A stretch of 64,000 nt of DNA from Stomoxys calcitrans (taxonomy: Eukaryota; Arthropoda; Insecta; Diptera; Muscidae), in the NCBI RefSeq assembly GCF_963082655.1, contig NC_081555.1, forward strand, positions 17,857,437 to 17,921,436, read 5' to 3'. The notes below the pieces were generated by a model. That model was not told the DNA's origin, did not search any database, and was given only the letters and a program-made list of their open reading frames with translations. The position numbers and the translations under genes were made by a program. Shown here piece after piece: positions 1-10,900 of the stretch (position 1 is its first letter; each line of letters opens with the position of its first letter).

Positions 1-117
1 TAACTAAGGGGAAACAAACATTTTAAGTTGTTCCAATCAATACATAAATTTTCATTCAAATCCAAAAAAAAGTCTTCATATATAGTGCCCATATGAACCC
101 TACCCCGATTGGTCATC

Positions 118-495
118 TTGACACCCTTGAAACTCGAATTCCCCAAGGTTTATATAATGATAAAGTCCTCATATCAGCGATTTGACTTCTTGATGCCTTA
201 ATGTCCATAGAGATTGCTATACGATGTTCGGTCCGACCTAAGTCCATATTTTTTATCAATCACTTAAACAGACTAGGTTTCTCATGCAATGGCGGTAGAT
301 AAATTCTTCAATCGCACTGCTTGAGCCCCTCGAAACTCTAATTCACCAAGGCTTATAGAATGATAAAGTCCTCATATCAGCGATTTGACTTCTTGATGCC
401 TTAATGTCCATAGAGATTGCTAAACGATGTTCGGTCCGACCAAAGACCATATTTTTATCAATCACTTTAACAGACTAGGTTTCTCATACAATGGC
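118..495. repeat. Two-copy tandem duplication, ~203-bp period
   Basis: A block containing CCTCATATCAGCGATTTGAC and a following GTTCGGTCCGACC occurs at about 167 and again at about 370, so the period is about 203 bp. The copies differ by scattered substitutions. No coding frame is shared. It resembles a diverged dispersed-repeat segment. Confidence 0.75.
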
Positions 496-740
496 GACAA
501 CTCAGAGGAAAGAAAAACAAGTTAAAAGCTGCTGCCCCGTTACATTTTATTCTTGGCTATATTCAACCTGAAAAGTGAAGAAATCTCATAAGATTGCCCA
601 GATTTGTATTCATTGGTTCGACAAGGCCAAATCTGCACTTCATTAGTGCAGGGCAGAAACAGAGGAGGACATCAACTGCTCCGCATCTTAGCAGCACTGC
701 GATAGGTTTTGATGGCTTTCATGGATTTAGGCTGATACGG
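496..740. other. Unassigned non-coding sequence
   Basis: Mixed-composition sequence with no open frame or repeat partner that I could recognise. Confidence 0.4.
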
Positions 741-990
741 TTTGATCATAGACAAAACAATTAGTAGCTACGTATGGGATCATTTCCTTTGTCATTGTAA
801 GGAGCACGGAATTCCTAACTTAGATTTTCTTTTTCGAGGTTACTTTTTAATTTTTAGAGCGCACAATAATAGATTAATATCTGCACCCTCTTTTCAACCT
901 AACCTAAGTTATTTAAATCGTACTGTGTTCCCGTTTTAATTTCGAAACACCCCCGGGGGGCAGCCATTATTTCGGTTTACCTAACCGCAA
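741..990 (+). mobile_element. LINE 3'-end fragment
   Basis: The stretch ending in TTTTCAACCTAACCTAA near 905 is the reverse-complement counterpart of the sequence at 2246-2400, which is the 3' end of the antisense LINE there. The block after it (ATTTCGAAACA then GGTTTACCTAA, 935-985) recurs at 20235-20292, so it is also repeat-derived. No coding frame survives. Confidence 0.5.
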
Positions 991-1087
991 GATAAAAAAA
1001 AATGGTCTTCAAATATATGTATAACCGTAGAATCTCTCGAAATTCTGGTTACTGTTCATTCAAGTGGGTTAATATAATCAATGCCGT

Positions 1088-2245
1088 TTTTATACCCTTC
1101 ACCATAGGATGGGGGTATGCTAGTCATTTCGTTGTAATACATTGAAATGTTGATCTAAGACCATATGAAGTATATAATTCTTGTTCATCTTAATATTCTA
1201 AGTCGATTTAGCCATGTCCGTCTGTCTGTTGAAAGCACGCTAACTTTCGAAGGAGTGAAGCAAATTTGCCCATGAACATTCCATTAAGGAACAGGGCAAA
1301 CTTCTCACACATCAATGACTGCTGTCCAATTCAAGTTTAAGCTCATTAATAAGGCGCCTCCTTTTTATAGCCCAGTCCAAACGGCGTGCCGCAGTGCGAC
1401 AACTGTTTGGGGAGAAGTTTTTAAATGGTTGTCATACCATTATTTTAATTGTCGTAATGCTGGGGAGAGTATAACCACCGCTGCAAATTTTTTCTGATGT
1501 TCTTGCCAGGATTCGAACCCAGGCATTCAGCGTCATAGACGGACATGCTTATCTCTGCCCTGCCTTAAATGTTGCACAGAAAATTTCTATTAGAGTAGTT
1601 CGGTTGGGATTGTAAATGGGCCTAATAGGTCAATGTTTTGATATAGCTGCCATATAAACCAAACTCTCGATTTTAATTCTTGAGCCTCTGGAGGGCGCAA
1701 TTATTATCCGTTTTGGTTGAAATTTTTCAGATGACTTTTGGTTTTGACTTTTAACAATTGTGCCAGGTATGATGTACATTTGCCATAACCTGATATAGCT
1801 ACCATATAAACCGATCTCCCGTTTTGACTTCACGAGGATACAAATCATATCCGATTCGCCTGAAATTTTGCACGATGACTTCTCCTATGGCCCAAAGTTC
1901 GTGCCAAGTATGGCCTGAATTGGTCTAAAATATGATATAGCTCCTAACGTGATATAGCTGCCATATAAACCAATCTCCTGATTTGAATTCTTGAGGCTCT
2001 AGAGACCACAATGCTTATCATATTCTGTTGAAATTTTGCACAATGACTTCTCCTACGATCTGCAAATACGTGCCAAGTATGGCCTGAATCGGTCTAGAAA
2101 CTGATATAGCTCCCGTATAAATCAATCTCCCGATTGCACTTCTTAAGCCCCTAGAGGTCGCAGTACTTGTCTGATTTGGCTGATATTTTGCACAACGACG
2201 TCTCGTGCGACCTTCAATATTCGTGGCAAACATTGTCTGAATTGG
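1088..2245 (+). repeat. Dispersed muscid-type repeat (family 1), split by a SINE
   Basis: The head TTATACCCTTCACCATAGGA and its GGGGGTAT partner form the small palindrome that starts this family. After a SINE insertion the body resumes at 1567 and continues as 150-180-bp units carrying GATATAGCTGCCATATAAACC, a short CTTCTTGAGCC-like box, and a GGTTGAAATTT box. Units are diverged. There is no tail, so the copy is probably truncated. Open frames in these units are chance products. Confidence 0.8.
1265..1566 (-). mobile_element. tRNA-derived SINE, diverged copy
   Basis: Read on the minus strand it has a tRNA-like head with a B-box (complement of GGATTCGAACCC near 1510-1521) and ends in the CCTTAATGGAATGTTCATG tail shared by all copies in this window. 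It interrupts the family 1 repeat between the GAAGGAGTGAAGC and GTTGCACAGAAAATTTC parts. Internal changes (GTTGTCATACCATTATTTTAA) show it is older than the copy at 6967-7284. Confidence 0.8.
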
Positions 2246-4780
2246 TTAGGTTAGGTTGAAAAGAGGGTGCACATATTAATCCGCCCCATGCCAGTTTGGA
2301 CATACACCAAAGCCCGTAATCGGCTTATTTGGCGCTCTAAAATCTTTAAAGTAACCTCTAAAAAAGAAAATTTTAAGTTAGGAATTCTGTGCTACTTACA
2401 AAATCCTGAATTGTTTTCATTACCACTCCCCTAAGTTGGTCGGTTCATGTCTATTATACGCGAAAGCCGGGCAATGACAAAGCAATGCTCCAACGTCTCA
2501 TCACTTCCCGGATGCCCTACACATGCTATCACTTGCCGCACCGATTTTACATAAGTGAGCTCGTAGTCCTATGTGTCCCGTTATGATATCAATAGCTATA
2601 CTGACCTCCTTCTTACTTTCTTTCAGTAATAGCCTCGTCTTCTCATGATCTGGATCCCCCCATAGTCACCCCAAAGGCTTCGGGTTAAGCAAGTTTATTG
2701 ACCCCACCGCCAAATCGTCTGCCTTTTCATTTCCCCTAACTCCGTTATGGCCCGGCACCCAAACGATGTGGATTTTGCCATCCTCAGAGAAGGCGTTAAT
2801 CTCCTTCTTACACTGCAAGGCTGTTCGTGACTTAAGGTAGTGGTTGTTATTGCCTTTATGGCAATTTTACTGTCTGTAAAGATGTTCACACTCGACGTCC
2901 TCACGTTAGCACCACACCACTTAACGCATTCCTCTGGGTCTAGCCCAGTCGGCCCTTCTGCATAACTTGTTCAGATCCTTACCCCTTAGAAGTATTTTAA
3001 CATTCAAATCCCTCCTGAATCAGCATCCGTAATACATAATTTATGGTGGTCACCCATAGGAGTGGCGATAAAATGCCCCCCTGTGACGTGCCTTGTGCCA
3101 CTATCTCTCTTATATTTATGTCATGGGACACACAACTTATCCACCTGTTCCTTAGCATATGGTTTATCCAGTCTCTAAGGACCGGGTCCACCCGGTACTG
3201 TTCTAAGGATTGGATCAGTGTGTCGGTCCGCACATTGTTAAACACCCCCTCGATGTCAATGCATACCGCCAATGTGTACGTTTTGGCATCGAAGGATTCT
3301 TCTATTTTATGCACAACGTCGTGCAGGGCAGTCTCCACCGACCTTCCCTTGACATAGGCATGCTATTTGTATTTGAGCAGTTCGCTGGATGTCCTACTCT
3401 TTATCATGGTGTCCACAATACGTTCCATGGTTTTAAGTAAAAAAGACGTATGGCTTATGGGTCTGTAGGCCTTTGGTGTCGCATAACTTGCCTTGCCAGG
3501 GTTGGGTATAAACACCAACCTTGCCTCCTGCCAGGCTTTCGGAGTATATGCAAATCCTATGCAAAATTTTGACCAGATGAGGCGCCAGATAGTCTGCCTC
3601 TTTCTGTAGTAACGCCGGAAATATTCCATCAGGTCCGGGTGATTTACATAAATGGTTTGAAGCTCCTCAAGGATTCCTTCACCATAAATTCCGTAATTAT
3701 AAACCTTCGATCAACGTCATTATTCCAAGATTCCGATAGTCTGCTTCTTTCTGTAGTAACGCCGGAAATATTCCATCAGGTCCGGGTGATTTAAATGGTT
3801 TGAAGCTCCTCAAGGATACCTTTACCATAAATTCCGTTATTATAAATCTTCGATCAACGTCATTATTCCAAGATTCCGGTGTCTCTGTGAGTCCCGTCGA
3901 ATCCTGTGGAAAATGGGTTTTCATCAAAAGCCTCAACATGTTCTCCGTTGTCTCTGCTCTCACTCCCATGTCGCCTACTAAAGTTTCAGTTTGGACATGG
4001 GTTTTTGAGGGAAACATTTTTATCTTGGCAGCGTCATAAACGCTGTCTAACTATTCGCAGAAAAGCTTTCAGGAGGCACGTTTTGCATATCGTGTTGGTA
4101 GTCTTATTGTATTCCTTGAGCCGTGTGTAATACACAAACTTCCACTTTTTTACGACGTCCTCCGTTACCAACATTGCAAATCTCCCCAGTCATCCAGGGT
4201 TTTTCTTGGGCTAATTTCCTTTCCCGCAGAGGACAACTATCTTCGAAGGACCCCACCAGTGCAGTCGTAATGCTGCTGACATTTTCGTCAATGTCTTCTA
4301 TGCTTGGACAATCTAAATTATCTTTCCCAAGTTTGCTTCTGAGTAGCCTTCCGAATTTTGTCCACTTGGTTTTCAACTTACTCCGGAACTTATTCTAAAC
4401 CTAATGTAGCGATGGTCAGAGAAAAGAGTGTTCCATGGAGACCCTCCAATCCTGAACCTCATCGATCAGATTTTCGGAACATATCGTCACATCTAATACC
4501 TCCTCCCTAATCCTATTGACAAAGGTAGCGGTGTTACCAATATTAAGTGTTATTAGGTCGTTCAAATTCAAGGACTCTGCCAGCGTAGGCTTAGCCCCAC
4601 GAAGTGTGGTGAGAGTTCACATCGCACCCTATTAGTACCTGGTTTCCTGTCTGTTTTACTTTTCTTACCAGCCGTTGCAGCTCGGACGTGGCTGGCGGTA
4701 TCGGAAAGTCGAAAGGCAAATAAAGTGATGGCAGGTATGCTCCACCGTCTCCCTGTCTCACCACTGACAACTGTGGGGAA
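2246..4780 (-). mobile_element. Degenerate LINE with endonuclease, RT and RNase H remnants
   Basis: Reading 5' to 3' on the minus strand: the end of an APE-type endonuclease (LITLNIGNTATFVNR, about 4510-4580); a linker with CPSIEDIDENV and LRERKLAQEKPWMTG (4104-4376); the RT start with FKPFKSPGPDGIFPALLQ (about 3770 region); PKAYRPISHTSFLLKTMERI (3363-3629); RT motif A as DIEGVFNN and motif B as GTSQGGILSPLLW (2997-3338); then RNase H pieces NIFTDSKIAIKAI (about 2850-2895) and a PGH.GVRGNEKADDLA-type motif (2695-2760). Frames are broken at several points. The RT YADD box and much of the thumb are deleted, so it cannot work. The RNase H and motif style suggest the LOA/I/Jockey side of non-LTR elements; the clade is an inference. 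The 3' end near 2250 carries the TTAGGTTAGG-type terminus seen in other copies. Confidence 0.85.
3591..3880. repeat. 147-bp tandem duplication inside the LINE RT
   Basis: The segment beginning AGTCTGCCTC at 3591 is repeated from 3738 (AGTCTGCTTC), ending near 3878 at CATTATTCCAAGATTCCG. The duplicated piece covers the GPDGIFPALLQ part of the reverse transcriptase. The copies differ by a few substitutions and a short indel (TTTACATAAATGG against TTTAAATGG). The duplication arose after the element was already dead or helped to kill it. Confidence 0.8.
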
Positions 4781-4789
4781 GTCTGAATT

Positions 4790-5295
4790 GGTACTTAATG
4801 TGATACAACTGACATATAAACCGATCTACCGATTAGAATTCTTGAGCTTACCATACTCGTCTCCTTAAAAAATACGAGCCAAGTATGCCCGAATCGATCC
4901 ATAACCTGATATAGCTCCAATCGGATTGCAATTTTTGCCCATTATCCCTTGTTTGCCTAAAAAGAGATGCCGGGCAAAGAACTTGACCTGCGATCCATGG
5001 TGGAGGATATATTGGGTTGCCCAAAAAGTAATTGCGAATTTTTTAAAAGAAAGTAAATGCATTTTTAATAAAACTTAGAATGAACTTTAACCAAATATAC
5101 TTTTTTTACACTTTTTTTCTAAAGCAAGCTAAAAGTAACAGCTGATAACTGACAGAAGAAAGAATGCAATTACAGAGTCACAAGCTGTGAAAAAATTTGT
5201 TAACGCCGACTATATGAAAAATCCGCAATTACTTTTTGGGCAACCCAATATAAGATTTGGCCCAGTCGAACTAAGCACGCTTTAACTTGTTCTGT
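4790..5295 (+). repeat. Dispersed repeat family 1, tail part, split by a MITE
   Basis: The body has ACATATAAACCGATC (about 4810) and CGAATCGATCCATAACCTGATATAGC-like text. The tail, AGATGCCGGGCAAAGAACTT then TATAAGATTTGGCCCAGTCG and a CTAAGCACGCTTTAACTTG end, matches the tails at 22567, 31010 and 54110. A mariner-type MITE sits exactly in the GGATATA|TAAGATT junction. Confidence 0.75.
5012..5248. mobile_element. Mariner-type MITE, copy 1 (237 bp)
   Basis: It starts TTGGGTTGCCCAAAAAGTAA and ends with the complement, and is flanked by TA on both sides (5010-5011 and 5249-5250). The internal sequence has no coding capacity. Seven copies occur in the window, in both orientations. The terminal sequence and TA duplication are typical of Tc1/mariner-derived non-autonomous elements; the parent transposase is not present here. 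Confidence 0.92.
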
Positions 5296-6413
5296 TTGTG
5301 TCTTAGTCCCACGGGTGGTCGCTTATTCCTCAAAACTCACCTTGATTTTTGTGGAATGCCTAAATTTTTTCGTTACCTTATGTTCCTTTGTGCTCCAAGG
5401 ATTATTTATTTAAAATATAAACGACCCATTAAACCTAAAATATTTGTTGTGTTGCTCTTCTATTTACTGCGTTGGATAATATATTTCAAAAGAAGAAGTT
5501 GACATTTGTAATATTTATTTATTTGAATAAATAGGAACCCATTCGTTAGAGCAGCTAATCTTCTTTTGTATTGTCGCATTCTTCCCCTTTCTCAAGACAC
5601 CTTGCTTCTCAATGCTACATTTGCGCTTGCTTTTCTCTTTGTCATTCATAATTTTTCGTTTCGTTGTACTTGTATTCTCTCACTCTCTGGCCATATGAGG
5701 CTTGGTTAGCATAAATAATCACAATCAGTGTTTAGTCTCGTCTGGTTTGGTCTGGTCTGGTCTCGTCTTGTACTCATAATAAATTCGTTTTAATATTTAT
5801 GAGGGTTTTCTATGGTTATGGTTAATCTTGAAGATGGGGAGGCAGGGGCTCAGGAAAAAGTAATTCAAAGAGCGTGAATATAGATGACAGGCTGCCACAT
5901 AAGGGCAATTCACACCAATTAACATTCAAAACACAAAAGCGTGCCTAACTTTCCGTTGAGTATGGTGGGTCCTGAAGTAAGCGGCAACCAAAGAGCATAC
6001 TTAAAATTCTATAGGTAAGGATAAGGTAAATCTTATCGAAGCGAACTGGGGCCCAAGAAAGTAAGAGATTCCCAAAAAAAAAAAAATAATGCTAAATAAT
6101 ATGTAATAGACATTGTTGGCCTTGTGAATGAGCTGAAAGAAGTTTGTTTTTCTTCTCTTTTGGGTACACGTTTTAATGGTCATAATGTGAACTTAATTAT
6201 TATTAAGTCATGTTTTATATTCTATTGTGAAAGTTTTTGTGTATATATATTAGGTTAATAATGGGCAGTTAATACTTTGCGCTTAAAATGACAGGAATTG
6301 TTAATTTATGAAGCGTTGACAATATCTGGTCTGTTGGAATATTATTAGCATGGGACTTAAAAACTGTAGCGAAGGGTTTTAATTTGTGTGTTTTGTTAAG
6401 GGTTTTGTAGCCG
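5296..6413. other. Non-coding, AT-rich, no recognised element
   Basis: There is a run of TCTGGTTTGGTCTGGTCTGG near 5740-5770 and poly-A/T tracts. No conserved open frame or repeat partner was seen. It may be host intergenic or intronic DNA. Confidence 0.4.
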
Positions 6414-6966
6414 TTGAGTGGAGCGGGGACGTGTTTTTGTCAAAGAAAAAAAGAAATATATCCGTATCTCGGCATAGGTACTACCTATTACGAAAAAATT
6501 TTAAAAACCTTTTGGAGTAAGCTAGAAATGGATTCCAAAGACCCAACATCTGCGGTGGTGGCGTCAGACCGTAGCGTTTTGTCCTGCCCTCCTTTAGGTG
6601 TGGGTGCCTTGGTCGAGAGTCGTCACACTAATTAATGAAAAAAAGACGGATAAACCAGAGGGATACACAGTTCGTCCCCAGCCTTCAAGTAAAGGTGGTG
6701 TTTCTGACTCGGATTCAGACTGCGACGGTGTCATAAAACAGTCATCGCAGTCGAATTGAGAGATGACGGCAGAAGTGAGCGAGGGCTTTGCTTAGCTCAC
6801 AAGCAGACCGAGAAAGTGATCCGGTGCACGACGAAGTAGACAGAGGAGTATGTACCGGCATCGCAATCAGGCGAAAGTGCAGGATGATGGAAGGGATAGA
6901 ACTGACATTCCAAGCACTTGGAAAAAAAATCAGATCTCCTGAAAAAGAGCTCCCCGCTTTCATGTA

Positions 6967-7284
6967 AATTGCAAATTATCCCCATGAACATTCCACTAAG
7001 GAACAGGGGCAAACTTCTCACATATCAATTAGTGCAGTCCGATTCAAGTTTAAGCTCAATGATAAGGGGCCTTCTTTTTATAGCCGAGTCCGAACGGCGT
7101 GACGCAGTGCGACACTTCTTTGGAGGGAAGTTTTACATGGCATAGTACCTCACAAATGTTGCCAGCATTAGGAGGGGAAAACCACCGCTGAAAATTTTTT
7201 CTGATGGTCTCGCCAGGATTCGAACCCAGGTGTTCAGCGTCACAGGCGGACATGCTAACCTCTGCGCTACGGGGGCCTCCATGG
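6967..7284 (-). mobile_element. tRNA-derived SINE with 14-bp target duplication (best copy)
   Basis: The 318-bp insert is flanked by CCCGCTTTCATGTA at 6953-6966 and 7285-7298, a clear retroposition duplication. On the minus strand the head reads like a tRNA: an A-box-like TAGCGCAGAGGTTAGCATG and a B-box GGTTCGAATCC matching the Pol III consensus. The tail is a non-tRNA body ending in CTTAGTGGAATGTTCATGGG. It disrupts the LINE ORF1. No coding. It is likely transcribed by Pol III and mobilised by a LINE; the partner is not identified. Confidence 0.92.
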
Positions 7285-7629
7285 CCCGCTTTCATGTACT
7301 CTGGGAAAACCAAGCCAGCCATCCCGCAATGGAGACTTCAGACAGTGTCCTGCGGAGGTAGACAAAGTCGGAACAGGAACGGGAGCGTTCGGCCCCTGAG
7401 TCTTCATGGAGGACTGTGACTTCCAAACTGAGGCCACAGCCATCACGGAAAGGGAAGATGGTCGCTGAGAATGGTAAGAAGGCGCCCTCTTATGCCACCA
7501 GTGGCAAGGAAGCACAACAGAGATGAGCTGATTTATGCAGTCATCAATATCGGCTATGCATCCGGTAGAATTCCACCAGATCATCGGTCCCAAATGGAGG
7601 ATCTGCTTAGCGATGGGATTTTCGAACAT

Positions 7630-8040
7630 ACAAATGATGAGCTGCGAGTATAGAGGCGACATCTTTACGCTGTGTTTTGCTTCGGCGGAATATATTGATA
7701 CCGTCAAACAGCTCGTCAGAGGTATTCACACTCACTGGGAGGGCGCAAAGGTCGACCTGGTGAGAAAAATGGATATCCCGCAGCTTACAAAGGCGACGGC
7801 CTTCATCAAGGGACGTGTGGAACTCTGCTGTAGAGGGTCCACCCATACAAATGATGAGCTGCGAGTACGAGTATAGAGGCGACATCTTTACGCTGTGTTT
7901 TGTTTCGGCGGAATGTATTGATACCGTCAAACAGCTCGTCAGAGGTATTCACGCTCCCTGGGAGGGCGCCAAGCTCGACCTGGTGAGAAAGATGGATATC
8001 CCGCAACTCACAAAGGCGACGGCCTTCATTAAGGAATGGG
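7630..8040 (+). repeat. ~217-bp tandem duplication in LINE ORF1
   Basis: ACAAATGATGAGCTGCGAGT begins copies at 7630 and 7847. Each copy encodes the same FTLCF...WEGAK...DIPQLTKA segment. The second copy has a short GAGTAC expansion and a few substitutions. Confidence 0.85.
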
Positions 8041-8164
8041 GCAGTTTATTTGCGACGGAACGCATGCTGGGACTCTTGGCAAGCAAAACCAAGGTTAGGA
8101 CGCAGAGAAGTGGGAGCTCTTCCACAGGTAGCAGAAGGAGGAAGGAACTCTCCTTGTGATCGGC

Positions 8165-8394
8165 ATTGTGTAAAATGTCAGCCAATTCGTATAAGAGTTC
8201 CGCCCTTTAGGGGCTCAAGAAGTAAAATAGAGTGATCGGTTTTTATGGGAGCTGTATAAGGCAATAGACCGCTTCAGACCATATTTGATGAACCAGTTGG
8301 AAGTCATAACAAAACACTTCATGCGAAATTTCAGCCAAATCGTATAAGAATTGCATCCTCTAGTGGCTCAAGAAGTTAAGATCCAAGCCGAGAC
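8165..8394 (-). repeat. Dispersed repeat family 1 fragment, reverse orientation
   Basis: It carries AATTTCAGCCAAATCGTATA and GTGGCTCAAGAAGTTAAGAT, the reverse complements of the family 1 boxes. About one and a half units. Confidence 0.75.
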
Positions 8395-8770
8395 ACTCGA
8401 TATTGGGGGTCTACCCCGAAACACACCATATGCAACGGTATTTCACTAAGACTGTCGTAATAGTTTACGGTACGAGAGGATTGGGAGACTGATGTTCTGT
8501 TTGAAAAACATGAGACCTCTGTCTTCACTGATGGCACCATGTTTGAGTCACAGATGGGATTGGGAGAGTAACTAAAGGCAATTGGATTGATGGAACTCTG
8601 GTATTGCCATCTGGAGTATCATGCTGCACAGATGGTTCGTAGCTAGAGGACACAGTCGGTCTTGGGGTCTACATTGAGAACCCAGGGACTGAGATCTGTT
8701 TTAGACTGCTTGATCGTAATACGGTCCTGCAGGCGATCACGGAATGCGTAAGGTGTCATTTTGACGCGAA
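8395..8770 (+). mobile_element. LINE RNase H-region fragment
   Basis: It contains a CTDGS-then-LED-like motif with VYIENPGTEICFRLLD, and upstream FTDGTMFESQ. The same text (YMDGSKLEDRVG and IENPGAEI) is found at 27540-27640 after the LINE RT fragment there. Stops interrupt the frame. It is a decayed piece of the same LINE family as 2246-4780. Confidence 0.6.
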
Positions 8771-9113
8771 TTATAAATTGTTATAAAATATTGTAAAACA
8801 CCTCATGTTAAAATTTCTAAAGATCGGGCCTTGATTGTGGCTTCTACAGCCTTAAAAGTCCATATTGGATGAAAGATATATATATATGGAGGCTATAACT
8901 AAATCTCAACCGATTTTGATTTCTAAATCTAAACCGATATGAACCAAATTTGGCAGATTTAGTTGTAGGTCCATTATAAACCTAAGGAATTTCGAAGGTC
9001 TAACTTGCTTCTTTTTTTTCTCATCCTTTGAATATTCAATTCTAAGGCCTACTAAAGCTGGGATTTTTGCAAATGGCTCTAATCATCTAGTGATGTAAAA
9101 GGGTTCTTTAAGA
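8771..9113. other. AT-rich spacer with weak repeat similarity
   Basis: Phrases such as AACCGATTTTGATTTCTAAA and ATCTAAACCGATATGAACCA resemble family 2 repeat units, but the copy is too diverged to delimit. Confidence 0.35.
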
Positions 9114-9118
9114 CAACG

Positions 9119-9345
9119 CACAGTGGGATTATTGATCCAGCAAAAAAAGCAAAAGAATTTTGAAAATCGGACCATAAACGAATTTTTTTTCGAAATATCG
9201 AGGTTACCAACTTTAGGGGCCTGCCAAACCCAGGGCGATCTCGCTATCACCTCAGCTCTAATCACTTCAAATTTCAAACTGATATCTTTACCCGTTCTCA
9301 AACGTCATATTTGTTGCTAGTTTTTATCGATTTTCTCCCACTGTG
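9119..9345. mobile_element. Short non-autonomous Transib-like element (227 bp)
   Basis: It begins CACAGTGGGA and ends TCCCACTGTG, and is flanked by the 5-bp duplication CAACG at 9114-9118 and 9346-9350. CACAGTG ends plus a 5-bp duplication are the hallmark of Transib elements. It has no coding capacity. An A-rich block (CAAAAAAAG) lies about 22 bp inside the left end. The interior (ACTTTAGGGGCCTGCCAAA, ATCTTTACCCGTTCTCA) matches the elements at 18310-19142, so it is a family. The interior is not shared with the full Transib at 47196-52544. Confidence 0.85.
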
Positions 9346-9350
9346 CAACG

Positions 9351-10638
9351 TTGGTATTTATTTTAGTTTGTTCATTGCGAAAATCTCAGAAAAAGGTCTA
9401 TCTTTAAATGTACTATCTTTGGAGTCAGCAGATGGGCAATGTTAAACATTTCTGAATATTAATTCACGGGTGGTGGCATTAGCGCAATATTTCTCGAAAG
9501 AAAATATAAGAGGAAGCCAGATTAATATTCCCTGAACAATAAAGTATTTGTGAAATTGATTTTTACTCACTTTATTTAATAAATTTTAAAGACATTCTCA
9601 ATTATGTCATGTCACACACTTTGTCAAAAATAAGAATCCTTAATTTACATAATTTATGAAAACAACTTCGGTTTTATTACGGCATTTTAAAGTGTAGGTT
9701 GTTGTTTTAGGTTCCTGGCAATTGCCGTCTTAAATTAACATATGGTTCCATAAGGGACCATCTCAATTGAGAGTCGACAATTGTTCTGTACCTTGTTTTA
9801 CTGTTTGATTTTCATTTTTGATTTTTTGGCAATTGTTAAAATGTAAATTTAGCCTTAAGACGTCTCAAAAGACACCTTTAGTTCTTTTGAATTCCTTGCA
9901 GCCTCTAAAGACGATTTGATAGCCTTGTAAAACGTATGATATAGCACATAAGACTTTGTGTGCATATGTGTAGTATGTATGTAAGTACACACATACCAAC
10001 AGGCTCCGATATAAATAACATATAGGTGGTGTTGAATGTAATAAAAACCGCACGTATTTGTAAGTACCTATGGCAGCTAACGTATGCAAGTACATACCTA
10101 CAAGTAAATGTAAGTGCAAACAAACAAATGGGCAAAAATTTGTTCATATTCATGGATGAGCTACATATGTACACACATATATATAGATATGCATGTATTC
10201 GATATAAGTAGAAAACATACACACAATGTTTTGACATTAAACTGTATAAAAAAAAACATGCCAACAACAAGAATAATTTGGCGAAAAAAATAAAACACGA
10301 CCGTAAGCTATAAAAACAACTCAAAGCAACTCGACACACAGTCACAGACACACAGCAACAAAGTCTGTGAGAGCAAGCAACAGTAACACCGTTGACGATG
10401 ACGATGACGAACATTAAAGCGAAGTTTACGAAGTAAAATCGTGTTATTTTATCTGTATCCCGAGTTGTGTGCAGGCAAACCTACACTTATTCGTTAACAA
10501 ATGTAAGCATACAACATCTTCTATTCATGAGCGTCATATTTTCTCACCCTCGCCTCTCCCTCCCCAATTCCCCATTACACCCAAAACAGATATCAACAAA
10601 CTCTTTCTTTCAGCCATTCAAGAACGAACATTCATTCG
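9351..10638. other. Non-coding, AT-rich, no recognised gene
   Basis: Many short ATAC/ACATAC-type simple repeats (9960-10210) and a CGATGACGATGACG run near 10395. Open frames here are low-complexity and I do not support any as genes. Confidence 0.4.
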
Positions 10639-10672
10639 CCCCCCCCCCACACACACACACACACTCACACAC
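10639..10672. repeat. Poly-C plus (CA)n microsatellite
   Basis: A run of C followed by ACACACACACACACACAC and a short TCACACAC end. Confidence 0.9.
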
Positions 10673-10900
10673 CTTACGCGCCAATTGTTCTCTACCACCA
10701 ACCACAACTCTCTACAACAAAGCTTAACAATTCAAAGCAAATATACGGATACTTGTTATCATCGTTCATACGCCACCATACACTGGCAACCTACTCCAAT
10801 AGGGGGCAACAACATATGCATGAGCACAAGGGTACTTATTGTTGTCTTACAGGGTTGCCATATGGGGGAGTTTTCTGGGAAGTACAACAAAACAACAACA
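10673..10900. other. Non-coding spacer
   Basis: No supported feature. It contains CA/AAC-rich text only. Confidence 0.4.

Larger units (their letters stand above)
6414..8160 (+). mobile_element. Degenerate LINE ORF1 (Gag-like) region, split by a SINE
   Basis: From about 6530 a broken frame starts MDSKDPTSAVVASDRSV and runs into Ser/Asp/Arg-rich text, is cut by the SINE at 6967-7284, and resumes. At 7535-8159 two related frames carry FTLCFASAEYIDTVKQLVRG, WEGAKVDLVRKMDIPQLTKA and FIKEW. This pattern (a WEGA followed by a short basic C-terminus) resembles the DUF4780-type domain in ORF1 proteins of fly LINEs; the family assignment is from memory of motif style, not from a search. Part of the domain is tandemly duplicated. 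Stops and shifts mean no intact ORF1. Confidence 0.6.
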
